Origin: Coffea arabica
Taxonomy: Eukaryota; Streptophyta; Magnoliopsida; Gentianales; Rubiaceae
Reading direction: 5' to 3'
DNA: 64,000 bases
NCBI RefSeq assembly: GCF_036785885.1
Contig: NC_092317.1
Coordinates: forward strand, 7,318,501 to 7,382,500
Under the pieces are notes generated by a model. The model saw only the letters and a program-made list of their open reading frames with translations, searched no databases and was not told the origin of the DNA. A program made the translations under genes and the position numbers. Each line of letters starts with the position of its first letter. Position 1 is the stretch's first letter. Shown here piece after piece: positions 47,412-59,459 of this stretch.

Positions 47412-48839
47412 TTAGCTCCTATTCCTTTCCCTTTTCGATTTGCAATGAGGAATTTTACGTGTATGCATGTGTTGTCTTCAGATAGAGTCTTGTATCATTG
47501 TTGCTTAATTTAATTTTAATAAAGATGGATTTGAAGATTTCTCCAGAGGAGAGGAAGCACATTTGGACATCGTTTACTTGCCAATAGACAATTTTTTGTT
47601 AACTTAGAGAAACAAAATTATATTGACAAACCGCTAGTGCCGTTCAAGGATCTATAGCGAACATTTTTCCACCTTCAATGGTAAATACTTCCAACACTTC
47701 GTGGCCCAGCAAGTCAACATAGATATCGATTGGTGATACAGACATACATACATTGCTCATTTTTCTTATGTCCGTCCCGCTGTGTAACAGAACAGTCATA
47801 TTACTGCACACTGGCTGTGTCTGTCTAACCCAAAAATTCACATAGCTACCTACTATTCCGCTGTCATTAGTGATTCTACTTTTGCTATCAATAGCATATC
47901 ATGAAGTGCGCCAGAAATGCTTCACTCAGCAGTATTATCTGTCCGCTGCAAAATTGCAAAGCAAAGAGTTGGTCAGAAGAGCTGAGTGATGAAGCAGGCC
48001 TATATTAGTATGTATGCAACACAGGTAAAGAGCCCCCTGTCCAATCCAATAGCAACCCTCGTAACACATCACTTGAAACCTCATACATGCGAAAAGTAAA
48101 AGTGCAGTTACTTTACCTGAGTGCATGAAAATGTTATCAAGTATTAGAAAAACCAATATGGCAAACCTTCTTGGATCCTGTGTCAATTGCTTTACAAAAT
48201 CGACCACTGATAGGTACTACAATAGCAACAAGCAAACAGAAGTTTGCCAACTTACGGCTTCAAAAAGCGATTTACAATTCTGAAGTAATCTTTTCTTTGG
48301 TGGAGTCCTAATAGCAGATGGATCTTACAAACTATATAGCATTAGGCTCCAATTCTTTCCATTTTATTTTATTACATGCACCATTGACTCTTAATGTAAC
48401 AAAAGCAGAAAGCTGAAATAGGGTTCCCTTCCTAGCAGACCAGGTCACAATAAGTATCCAAGTCAAAGAAAATCCTAATGATATGAAAGTATGCATACAA
48501 CAGGTGATGAAATCAACGGTGCTGAAAGTGTAACGTTGTATATGCAAGTCTTTATAAAGAATCACAGGGAAATTAGTTTAAGAAGTTCGAATGAAACTAA
48601 CAAGATGAAGGCTACAAAGGGATATGAATCCAAAGCTGCAAACTGAAACCAATTTTGGTTTTAATGATTAAACTCTTTGGCATGGCCTTTATTTCTGCAA
48701 TTGCATTAAAGCTAAAGAAAAGAAAATACCAAAAGAAATGCAATAATTATCAGTCAACTAACCATGCAGCTCTATAATATTATATACCATCCCACCATTA
48801 TCCATCTAACCTTGTAATTAACACTCAAAACAGTCAAAG
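47412..48839. other. Intergenic between convergent RLP and TITAN-like genes
   Basis: No clear gene. A 65-codon minus-strand frame at 47644-47841 (ends GGKMFAIDP) was considered but has no recognisable family. Part of the right side may be 3' UTR of the TITAN-like gene. Confidence 0.5.
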
Positions 48840-51800
48840 TTATGAGTAACACCATGATATAAAAATTAGCAAGTTGTTAGCCCCAACAACCTCATGCTGT
48901 TCCAGACTCTCATGCCCCACCTTTTGAAAATTGAAAACAAGCAATCAGGGTAATCATACGTTAAATTAAGAATTGTGAGATTTGTTATTACAGGCAATAG
49001 TAGCAGCCGGAGAAGAATAGGCAGCACATTCAAAACAAGTTTTATTTTGCTTTTCAACCTACAGATGGATAGCTCAATTTTATTCTCTAAGAAGGTACCA
49101 GAAATCATTCATGGAGCAGGTCTAAGAGACATATGAACACCTAAGAGGACTATAAAATTCCTCATTATAAATCAACCAAACAACACAATAATATGTGAAG
49201 TCAAACTTACCATTCTTTTGCTGATGTAAGGCTGAAATTGACTTGGCTTCTCTATTTGACTGTCAACTTTGCGCCATGTCTTGTTCTCCCCCAAAAATTC
49301 TTTTCTAGAATCTTTCCTACTTCCTGACTGCCACACTCTGCCGAAATTGGGTAGCCAATCAGCACCAAAATCGTGTCTTACAAGCTCACCTCTTTTCTCC
49401 AATTCCAGTTCTATCTTCCTTCTCTCTGCCCAGGCAGCTCCAACCCTTTTTGGGTTTAATTTTGAGGTCTTCATTTGCTCACCAAGAGAAGAGACAAGAT
49501 CACCTAATCCTTGATTCAATTTATTGTCTAGTTGAATTTTCTCAGCGGCACTGAACCAAGGAGGAGGTGCTCCAGAATGAACATTTCCTCCACCATTTTC
49601 TTGTGCTGAAGAAGAGATTTGAGTGAGATTTTGCAAACCTAATAATCAAGAAACTTTGTCAAAAGACATCGATCAATCAAAATTAAAAAAAAAAATTATC
49701 ATCTTCAAAGCCATCATAAAATTGGCAAACAATGAAGACCAAGGATGAGTATCAATGTATCATACCAAAAAAAAAATATGCTTCCCATTTATGGCATGGA
49801 ACATGTCAACAAAAAACAAACTGAAAAGAACACAAAAATAAAAGAGGAACTGTTAGAGAAGTGTTACTCTGCAATCTGCTCTCTTCACTGGAGGTACCTT
49901 GGGAATGTCTATCTCCAATTGCAATTCCTTCATAAGAATAGACCTGCTACATGCAGGTCGATTACATTACATCTCGCTACCTTTAATATGAGAAAATCAA
50001 AACCCAACAGAAGGAAACAATAAACAGCCTCATGCTGACATTTCAATCAAGAAATGCAAACACAATATGACAAGTAACAATTGCAAGTTAACATCTTCCC
50101 AGTTTTTATTTCCTATTCTTGAGGCATAACAGGCAAATAACAATAACAGGTGCAAAGCACTACATCAGAAGAACACAGGATTACAACACAACTTCCAGTC
50201 TTCCTCTCTCCCCAACATTACAACGTCCATAACATGTCAAATCATACTAAGTTTAGTCATTCAAGTCTTGTTGATGTGATATACAGGTTTTTCAAGCAAT
50301 TTTGACAATTAAAGTAATGTAGTGGTATACTTGTCATTAAGATAAGAAATTACTGTTTCACTCCTCATGTTTGTGTGCCTTCAATATGAGTGCTCAACCA
50401 CACAATGTCTTGGTTCTTAAACTAGAAAAACATTAGGAGAAACTGCCGAAGTTATTCTGTCAGCATTTCACACCAAAATGAAGTGCATGTCCAGCCCTTT
50501 TGTGACCTAAAAGAAATTTTCACCTATTTCACTTATTCCTTGAACTTCTCATTCTTCAAAAGTTAGTTACCTTCCAATTTCATCAAACCTTCCCTAACAA
50601 CTGTTCAGAAATTTGCTCATAGAATATTAAGTGAAACTTAATGCTGCAACAGCCTCATATTTGATGCAAACTCACCCTACATCTTAGTACTCAATTCCAA
50701 AAGCATACTGGGCAAAACATATAAGGTTCTTCTATTCAAAATCTCAACCCACGTAATCAAAAGGTTTGCACTTGGCTAGCATAATCACAGCAGCAATGTG
50801 AAGCACAATTTCTCCCTCCTTGTGCCACTCCTGCTGAACTTTTCAATCTTCAAATTTCAGCACCTTTTTTCCTAGAAAGTCACTCTTTATCCCACTTAAT
50901 ATCACTGTTACATTGTCCTCAAGCTTGACTAACAAACGTGTGCATGAACTTAAAACCTCATAAGCATTAAAGTGAGGGAACAGTTGAACAGAAGTTTCGA
51001 GACAAAATCCTTTTCATAACACCAAAATCAGATTAGTGCACGCAAGAGTTATGTACAGGAAACTAACATCAATATGTATACGATGTCTAGCATCAAAATA
51101 GTTTACTGTATCATTTTATTTATCACAAAAGTCATAACATTGTTTGGAAATTAAGGGGTGAAAAAAAAAACCTTAATGTTGTAGATAAAAAGTTTGAAAA
51201 AAAAGCATAGAAATTGACCAAAAACAAAAAACAAAGAAATGAGCAAATACTTCTGAAAAAGACTTACTTTTCCATCATTGGGACAGCTGTAAGCTGGACC
51301 TTCCTTGGGTACAGAATGCGTATAATGTTGATTACCGAAAAAACCTGGATCAAGACGCGTCATATCAGTTAATTAAACCACCAATTCTTTCCCTGATTGA
51401 AATTGGAAAAATGATGAGAACCAAAAACCTGGTAACCCATTTGGAGTCCGTGCACCTAAGCCAACACCTGTACCCGCATGAAGTATTTGAGGTCCAACTG
51501 TACATATTTTTGAATGTGATATCTGAGATCTCTCAATTGTATGATCTTGTAAAGGCACAACACTATTTGAACATTTAACATCAGAAGTTAAACAATCTAA
51601 TTTATTTTTGTCAAAACTGTTTACATATTCAGATTTTGATTCATTGTGGATATCATTCAATGGTCCAATTAAAGATCCATGAGATCCTCCACCAGCAGCC
51701 TCACTCTTCAACAACTTGCACTTCTTCTCCCACTGCATTTGTGAATAAGTGAAAAAAATGGTCAACCCATGGTTAAACCACAAAAGGAACAATATGTCAC

Positions 51801-52683
51801 TGCTAGTTTTTAGTACAAATGTCAAATGATAATGTAGATACAGTTCAACTTCCATAAAATTACTCCAACGGCAATGAATATATGGTTTCCCCTAATGAGA
51901 AACACTAGGGGTGTCTTCTTTTACGATCAAAAAATCACTTATCAATTTTGCTAGATTTATTGTTATATTTCTAAATAATTTTTATGCCATTTTGATTTTA
52001 AAAAAATTGTTCTCCTACATAGGCATACAAATTACAGATAAATACAGGATTTGAAGCCTAAAGCAAAGTACATAATTCTGCCCAAAACAAAAGGAAGAAA
52101 ATCAGGCAAAGCCACCTTAGTAAAATCAGACTCAGAAATCCGAAACGAATCCATGCGGTCCATTCCACCTCCATATTTCCACAAAAAACTCTTCACTCCC
52201 TTTAAATGTTCTGCACTTGCCAAATGCGCGATGGCGTTGCCACTGCTTAATGAATGAAACATTCCCCCGCAATTAATCATTTTCCATTAACTAAAAATAA
52301 ATAGGACAAAAATCAGCTTAAATTAGATGAACAGAAAATGATTACCAAGCAAAGGAGCTGTCGGATTCCAGAATATCAAAGTCGCAGAAGACGCACCAGA
52401 GGCGGTTGAGGGCGGCGTGTTCAGGACGAAGAGGCATAGGCTTTTTAAGGTAAAAAGCGACGTCGTTCTTGAGCTTGGATTGGAAACGAGAGAGGAATGA
52501 AGAAAGAGCCTTCTTGTGGTTGGGAAAATAAATGTGGCGCCGGCCTTGATTGTGATTCAATCTGCACGCCTTACAAAATTCGAATTGAGTTCGTTGCTTT
52601 CCCTGAACGGTGTCGTCTTCATCATCATCCTGATTGCTATGCTTTTTCTTCTTTTTATTAGGGTTAGGGTTTTGTATGGGCAT
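48840..52683 (-). CDS. TTL: TITAN-like / CENATAC-family zinc finger protein
   Basis: Minus-strand exons: 52683-52346, 52245-52116, 51732-51429, 51344-51268, 49943-49898 (46 bp) and 49638-49211, with a possible last exon 48920-48840; phases agree throughout and give about 467 residues. Near the N-terminus is a Lys/Asp-rich stretch, then FEFCKACRLNHNQGRRHIYF, the first zinc finger of CENATAC/CCDC84 proteins. The second finger WCVFCDFD...FAC...HLASAEHLK spans the first intron. WEKKCKLLKSEAAG, PPPWFSAAEKIQ and KRVGAAWAERRKIELELEKRGEL complete the family pattern. Human CENATAC belongs to the minor (U12) spliceosome; Arabidopsis TTL is needed for endosperm and embryo development. The start is set at MPIQNPNP; an in-frame ATG at 52779 would add 32 residues. 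The last exon is a guess. Confidence 0.87.
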
Positions 52684-52802
52684 TAGTGTAGAAGAAAGAG
52701 CAGGAGGAAGAAGATGGAGAGGAGGTGCGGAGGATACTGCCTTTCCCCTCTTTCTAAATTGGTTTATGCGACAATACATTTGAATCCCGCCTTTTATTCC
52801 TT

Positions 52803-53018
52803 TTTAAAGGCGTGGTTTCGAAGGCAGAAGGAATTTTACGACTTTAATTGGGGGCTGTCGGTTGGGCCAGTTAGACCAGGCTCCACCAAGCCCAAGTTTG
52901 GCCCAAATAATTTAAAGGCGTGGTTTCGAAGGCAGAAGGAATTTTACGACTTTAATTGGGGGCTGTCGGTTGGGCCAGTTAGACCAGGCTCCACCAAGCC
53001 CAAGTTTGGCCCAAATAA
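52803..53018. repeat. Perfect tandem duplication, 2 x 108 bp, upstream of TTL
   Basis: Units 52803-52910 and 52911-53018 are identical over about 105 bp (each begins TTAAAGGCGTGGTTTCGAAG in its first bases). Each unit carries TTGGGCCAG, AAGCCCAAG and TTTGGCCCAAAT, i.e. three TGGGCY (site II) motifs in either orientation. The block starts 120 bp upstream of the presumed TTL start codon, so the promoter elements are doubled. Confidence 0.9.
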
Positions 53019-55738
53019 AAACCGGAAGAAAATTATTTTGATCAAGTACAAGTAGGGCATTTGTCCTTGTTTTATGAATTTCGAGTGGGTTAATTAATTA
53101 TGGAGAATAATCAAAATTAGTTAAAACTACTCCTCCTTAGATTTTAGATTTTTTTTTTTTACTATGAAAAAATATAGAGTATGTATAAAAGCAATTTAGG
53201 ATATCGACAAAAAAAACTAATTATTAAAAGACGAATAATATATTCAAAATCAGAATGTATGATTAGGTGAAATAATAATCAAAACGAGCCTTATGGACTG
53301 TTCTTGGTAGTCATCCCATTTTTTTTTTTTATTTGCTCTTATAAGGTTTAAAATTTCCATTAAATCATAAAAACCAACAAAATGAAGAATAAGGAGTGAA
53401 GCGATTTTCTTACTCATGAAAAGAATTCACATTTTAGTTGCACAAATAATCATTTCTTCATTATTTCTCCCGTCAAAATTGTTGTTCTAGCATAGAATGA
53501 TTTTTTTTAAAAACCATACTAGAATCATTATCATATAGTTTGCAATTGCAAAATTTTGGCTTTTTCCGTTAGTGCTAATCCTATTGTCGCCAACTTTTAC
53601 CTTGTCCATAGCATAATAATCCTTTGTAAGTGATAACTGTTGGTGCCCTTAGTCCCGGTGAGTGCACTCGGCTGGCCGCCGGCGGCAATGCGGCAGTGTG
53701 CTTTTAAGTTGTCGGATATTATACAGCCTCAAACATAGAAAGAAGTGACGTCGGATGGGATTGGAACAGGACCAATTCATTCTTTCTCCCTCGAATTTTC
53801 ATTGAATCTCTTGCTTTTTTGACTAACCATTAATAAGTATAATTCTTATTTCCATAACAGTTGACTTCCAAGGCTTTTGTGATTCTGGTGTAAATTGTGG
53901 CGTGCCTCCTTGATAAATAAAGTAGCTCTATTTGTTTTTTATTTATATTTTTTACTGTAATTGTTGGACTGGTTCCAGACAAGTTTATCTTCAAGTATTT
54001 ATCACTTAGTGTCAATTGAGAACTAACCAATTCGCTGGAAAATGAAACTATTCGAGTTGTAAAGGCTGATATATTAAACTTCTATTTCTTTCTAGAGAAC
54101 AAAAATATTGTCAAAAAAAAAATCCAAGCATTCCATCCTTATTTTTTTTTTTTACTTAATAAAATGGCACAAAAGCTTATCAAATATTCTAAGAGACAAC
54201 ATGCCCCTCTATAGAATTTAACTGCTTTGTTAAATTTAAAAGTGGATTAGATTTTGTCAAATTTGGAAGTAGATTAGATTTGGCAGCAGTATTTGAAATA
54301 TGTAAAAATAAGAACTAAATAATAAGTATGTGAATTGCACTATTCAAACAAAGTTCGGATAGACCTTAATTAGTTTGTTGAATATGAAAGCAAATTAGAT
54401 TAGAATTCAAATAATGAAAATTATTAGATTAGAATTTGGACAGCGAAATTATATGAAAATTGGACATATATAACATAACATGTTTACTATTGGAGAATGT
54501 TAAGTGATGAGTTTAACATTTTTGGAGCATTCAAAAAAAATTATAAAACACATACCAAACCAAACTATTAATATTAGGAAACTTTAGGGAGGCTTATTGA
54601 TAATTTAGTTTAATTGTGATTTTTATCACCTATAAGAAATGCTAAAGTTAGTATTTCTATCACCTATAGGAAATGTTAAAGTTAGTTTTTTTTCCTAAGT
54701 TATTTTAACTTGCTGATTCAAATATTCGAACTAAAACTAACAGATAAATGGACTTTTTGATAAGAGTTTAACCAAATTTTTCCCATCAAATTTGAACATT
54801 TCAACTAAACCAACAGATAAGTATTAGATAACATTAATCAAACTTTTTAAAGAATAAATAATTCAAAAATCTTGAAAAATAACACATTTCATATTATTGG
54901 AAATCTTCTAGAACATATCAACTGGTGAATAGTAATATAGTATCAATAGTATAGATATAGACATAGATAGATGTAGATTTGTTTAGCTGGCAAAATAATT
55001 TAAGTTTTGAAATGATGAGAATATAGACTACAATCAAGATTTTGAAATCAACTCATTAAATTTTGGGAATTAAAATAAATAGAAAATCAACAAAAAAGGA
55101 ATTGAGAGTTTGGGAAGAATTTAAATTTAGAAATGATGAGAATATTAGTCTACAATCAAGATTTTGAAATCAATTCATTACATTTTAGGAATCAAAATAA
55201 ACAGAAAATCTATAAAAAAAAAAAAAAAGGAATTGACAGTTTGGAAATAATTTAAATTTTGAAATGATGATAATACAGCCTACAATCAAGATTTTGAAAT
55301 CAACTCATTACATTTTAGGAATTATGATAAATAGAAAATCTACAAAAATAGGAATTGAGAGTTTAAACGTCTGGAATGGCTTCTAACCAAAAACCCCTTC
55401 TGTAATTTATACAGATATAGATCTAGATTGTGGTGTACAAATTTGTTTGTCGAGAACAAATGCATTAAGAAGTGAGCATTGGAGGAGTAAAGACTTGTTC
55501 TTGATGACCTCAGACGGTTTCAAATTACTATTACTCATCCAAGTCTTACAAATTCTTGTGAATTAAGTACGTCCTTGAGACACTTAACAAATAGCCGCTC
55601 TACCTGGACTTTCAGTTCTTGAGACTTCTTCTGTGTTTCTTTATCAAGTCAATACTCCAGGTGAACGTCAGCTGATGGTTGATTTACTTTGCCGGATTCC
55701 TGCATCAAGGAAGATACTAATCCAAGTCCAGCAGCACT
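53019..55738. other. AT-rich intergenic region between divergent TTL and CYP716 genes
   Basis: No gene is seen over 2.7 kb. A minus-strand frame at 53830-54030 is short and unrecognised. A three-copy tandem repeat is listed separately. The right end holds the CYP716 promoter. Confidence 0.6.
54990..55375 (+). repeat. Tandem repeat, about 3 copies of a 120-130 bp unit
   Basis: The block AAATGATGA...CTACAATCAAGATTTTGAAA followed by TCAAYTCATTA and ATTTTRGGAATTA occurs with starts near 55010, 55131 and 55262. Copies differ by point changes and an A-run of 12-15 in the second one. Confidence 0.85.
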
Positions 55739-55746
55739 TATAAATA
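55739..55746 (+). promoter_or_regulatory. Probable TATA box of the CYP716 gene
   Basis: TATAAATA lies 83 bp upstream of the ATG at 55829. Confidence 0.6.
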
Positions 55747-55828
55747 GACCACAACATTCTTGTCCCATTAAGCTGTAAACCACAAGGCATTCTACTTCTA
55801 TTTGCATCAGTTACCAGAGGCATTAACC

Positions 55829-57464
55829 ATGGAGATTGTAGCTCTATCTGTCTCAGTAGTCATTGCTGTTTTCACTATTGCTCTTTCTGCATTTGCCTTT
55901 TTCAAGCCTGAGTCAGAAACCGATATCAAGCTTCCACCAGGGAGCTTTGGATGGCCAATTATGGGCGAAACGATGGAATTCTTGTTCGGGAAGCCTGAAA
56001 AGTTTGTTGGAGACAGGATGAAGAAGTATTCCCCTGACATCTTCAAGACTAAAATTCTCGGAGAAAAAACAGCAGTCATTTGTGGTCCAAGTGGTCATAA
56101 ATTTCTCTTTTCTAATGAGCAAAAGCTCTTCACTGCATTTCGACCACATCCCACCCAAAGGCTATTCCGTTCATACCAGACTAAAGCGGGCGCCAGCGCC
56201 ACCCTGCCACCGCGTCCTCCTCCTTCTGCTCCTGTTGTTGCTGATCAAAGAAAGCCACGAATCGATGAAGAGACTAAAGTCATAAGACAGCCTGGTTTTC
56301 TGAAACCTGAAGCATTGGCTCGATTTTTGGGGAAAATTGAATCCATCACCCAGCATCTTTTGCAAACTCATTTGGAAGGAAAAGATGAAGTGAAGGTCTT
56401 CCCCCTGGCCAAGACTATAACTTTGACAATTTCTTGCAAATTTTTCTTAGGCACGGACAATCCAGAGCGAATTGCGAGGCTCGTGGATCATTTCGATGAT
56501 GTAACAGTAGGGATGCATTCGATCATGGTGAATTTTCCAGGAACGATATACAATCGCGCGAACCAGGCTGCAGCAGCAATTAGGAAGGAGCTCCTGGACG
56601 TGATCAAGGAGAAGAAAGAAGCAATGGCAGCAGGGAAGCCAATGCAGGACATACTGTCTCACATGATTGTTGTCACTGATGCAACTGGAAAAAGAATGCC
56701 TGAGGCTGAGATTGCTGATAAGATCATGGGCTTGATTACCGCAGGGTACAGCACGGTTGCCACCACCATAACTTTCTTGATGAAATATGTTGGAGAAAGA
56801 CCTGATATCTACAGCAAGATCAGAGCAGGTAATGGATATCCTTGGCTCATCACGACAATCTTTTTCCAAACAATTCATTTGTAATCAAATAGATGCTCGA
56901 AGTGCAAATTTAGCCTATATTTTCTTCACCAATGTTTTTACACAGCAACTTCTACGTGCAGAGCAAATGGAGATAGCAGCCTCAAAGAAGCCGGGACAGT
57001 TCTTGGAATGGGAAGATATGCAGAAAATGAAGTACTCTTGGACCGTCATTTGCGAGACAATGAGACTAAATCCACCCCTTCAGGGAACATTCAGGGAAGT
57101 TCTAACCGATTTTACCTATGCTGGTTACACCATTCCAAAAGGATGGAAGGTGTACTGGACGGTAAGCACCACTAACATGAACCCAGCATACTTCAAGGAT
57201 CCTGAGAAGTTCGATCCTTCGAGGTATGATTCAAGTGGAGAAGGCAGAGGTGTTGCAGCATATACCTATGTTCCGTTTGGTGGTGGACCAAGATTGTGCC
57301 CCGGAAAAGAGTATGCTAGATTGGCTATATTAGCATTCGTCCACAATGTGGTCAAGAACTACAAATGGGAGGTTTTGTTCCCTAATGAAAAGATCGCCGG
57401 TGACATGATGCCTACCCCAGAAAAAGGACTTCCCATACGTTTGCAGCCTGCATCATCATCTTAA
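55829..57464 (+). CDS. Cytochrome P450, CYP716 family
   Basis: Two exons, 55829-56828 and 56962-57464, phase 1 intron of 133 bp, 500 residues. N-terminal membrane anchor ([19 protein letters not shown]), then the hinge [18 protein letters not shown], typical for CYP716. ExxR is ETMR (in [14 protein letters not shown]), PERF-like FDPSRY, and the haem loop [17 protein letters not shown] with Cys near residue 446. The family oxidises triterpenes (for example beta-amyrin at C-28) at the ER; the substrate here cannot be read from sequence. Odd points: the I-helix reads TAGYSTVA, with Ser near residue 308 where most P450s have Asp; and a Pro/Ala-rich, GC-rich insertion (about residues 119-140, [13 protein letters not shown]) stands before the conserved FLKPEAL. 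The start is the first in-frame ATG. Confidence 0.93.
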
Positions 57465-57586
57465 TTACTTCCAACTAAACGGATTGAGGCCGGAATAATT
57501 AAGCATCCAATTTTTTGTTTTTTGATCGTTTTATCTTTTAAGCAGTGTATTCCAGATTATTTCTTTTGCATTGGTCGTCGTCCTGT

Positions 57587-57754
57587 GCCCCCGGGGCTTT
57601 GATCTGGTGGTAGTAGCCTAGTTAGGTACCACTGCTAAGGATGGAATCCCCGATGTAATAACCAACACGGCTTGGACAGGTTGGTGTGGGACACGTGTGG
57701 ATTAGTCTGGTGATTCAGGATACCACACGTGGTCACTTGACAAAAAAAAAAATT
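57587..57754 (+). mobile_element. tRNA-like SINE, 168 bp
   Basis: Begins GCCCCCGGGGCTTTGATCTG; TTGATCTGGTGG (57598-57610) is like a Pol III A box and GGATGGAATCC (57639-57649) differs from the B box GGTTCGAATCC at two positions. It ends in an A run (57742-57752). Flanks TCGTCGTCCTGT (57575-57586) and TCGTCGTCATCCTGT (57755-57769) look like a target duplication with a 3-base difference. It sits 122 bp after the CYP716 stop, so it could lie in that gene's 3' UTR. Confidence 0.72.
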
Positions 57755-58384
57755 TCGTCGTCATCCTGTAATATGTATACAGTTTTTTTTAAAAAAAAAT
57801 TGGTATATATGTTATTTGAGATACATGTTTGTATAAATGTTGAATATACATTGAAAACAATTAATCATATATATATATATATATATTCGGAATATGTTAG
57901 CACAGAGCGTGTGGTTCTCACCCTTTTTGTTTTGATGTCTTTCTTAAAAAGAATTTGGAGATAAAAAAAGAAAAAAAAACACACACACACACACACTGGT
58001 ACGTTTGTCTACCGACTCGTGCTAGAAAGGCCCAGCATTTAGGCCCAAGGTCGGTCTGAAGTTGTAGCTCCCAAATCCCATTAGTGCAGCATGGCATTGA
58101 GAACCAGTGACATCCCGTGTGGGCTTCCAACATTGGTAAGCGTGCCAATAGTTGCCCAGAGCCCAGAGTGGTTTATAAAAGATTTCTTGTGATGGAAAAT
58201 CAATCCTTGAATTTGATGGAATAAACATATTTTTTAAGAAAGAAAAGAAAGAAAGTAGATCTGTGGATGATACAGAATCAAGAGAGCCAAGTGGCTTGCC
58301 TGCAATCAGTGCAGCATTGCCAAGTAAGTGAAGTGAGTGACGCATGATAATCTGCCAACCTTGATGATGCGGGAAACGTATATG

Positions 58385-58885
58385 TGTAGGCCTCACATAT
58401 CTTCAATGTTGTTTGAGAGTGGACTTAAGAAACGGAGGGGGAGAAGGAGGATTTGAATTCAGAATTTTTGATAATCTGTTGTGTAATTTAATGACTTTGA
58501 CATTAAAGCCACAAAAATTCTCATATGATTGCCATTTGTTGAACCATATATATTCACAAAATATAAGGTATGTGTGTGTTGTATAAACATCTAAAGTTAT
58601 GATCTAAGATTTATGTGTATGGTATTATCGACACGCTGTATCTTCAATCTTGTTAGAGAGTCGATTTAAGAAATGCAAAGGAAAAGAAAGATTTGAACTT
58701 AAAATCTCTAATAATCTGCTACGGTGTAATTTAGCAATTTTGCTATTAAAGCTAGGAAAATTTTCATATGATTGTAATTTGTTGAAAATATTATATATCG
58801 CAAAATGCCGTACATATTAACAGAACGTAAGGTATGTATGTGTTGTATAAACGTCTAGAATTTTGTGTGTATAATATTATCGACA
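58385..58885 (+). repeat. Two-copy direct repeat of about 240 bp
   Basis: Copy A (about 58395-58630) and copy B (about 58635-58885) share ordered words: TATCTTCAAT.TTGTT, AAGAAA, GGATTTGAA/AGATTTGAA, AATAATCTG, CTCATATGATTG, TTTGTTGAA, AAGGTATGT.TGTGTTGTAT, and TATTATCGACACRCTRTA. Roughly 75-80 percent similar by eye, so an old tandem duplication. Confidence 0.75.
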
Positions 58886-59403
58886 CACTATACATTTCAA
58901 GTTAATTTCTCAAGAACTTTTGGTCATATTAATAAATAAGATTCTGGATCGCTCCACTCACAATCAATCAATTTTTTCGATGATAGTTCATGTTATTTAT
59001 CATAATACTAGAGTTGGGACTTGGTTTTTGTTCATTAATACATATAAATCTTTTTTGAGGAGCTACATATGACGGATGATAAGAGACACACATACAATTT
59101 ATGGGGAAGGATTATTAATTGAATCCAGCTGTTCCTGACTTTGCCCGGCCGCAGCTTTAACAACTAAATAGATTTTGACCATATTTATGCCCTTCATTTT
59201 TTTTTTTTTTTTTGAAAAAGTGTCCTTTAATTTCAAGCCTCAGACATTTTGATGGACATTTAAACCATATATTTCCTAAGTTTTGTACCTTGGCTACACT
59301 AGTAAATCTTACTCATTGGGCATACCTGAATTAACTAGTATGCCCAAAAAAAAAAGAATTTTTTATCAGATGCTTGTTAACACACCTAATATTCACCTAA
59401 TTT

Positions 59404-59406
<3 letters not shown>

Positions 59407-59457
<51 letters not shown>

Positions 59458-59459
59458 TA
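59407..59459 (+). repeat. (AT)n/(AC)n microsatellite
   Basis: About 20 AT units followed by five AC units. Confidence 0.95.

Noticed and set aside
47644-47841. 65-codon minus-strand frame ending GGKMFAIDP, considered as a further TTL exon
   Set aside because: No suitable splice junction with the TTL frame and no family match remembered.
52714-53055. Plus-strand frame with a 36-residue repeat
   Set aside because: The repeat is explained by the 108-bp promoter duplication (108 is a multiple of three); no protein family.
53830-54030. 66-codon minus-strand frame in the TTL-CYP716 spacer
   Set aside because: Short, AT-rich, no family; expected by chance in 2.7 kb.
58022-58396. 124-codon minus-strand frame
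   Set aside because: No recognisable family, low-complexity parts, located in repeat-rich DNA.
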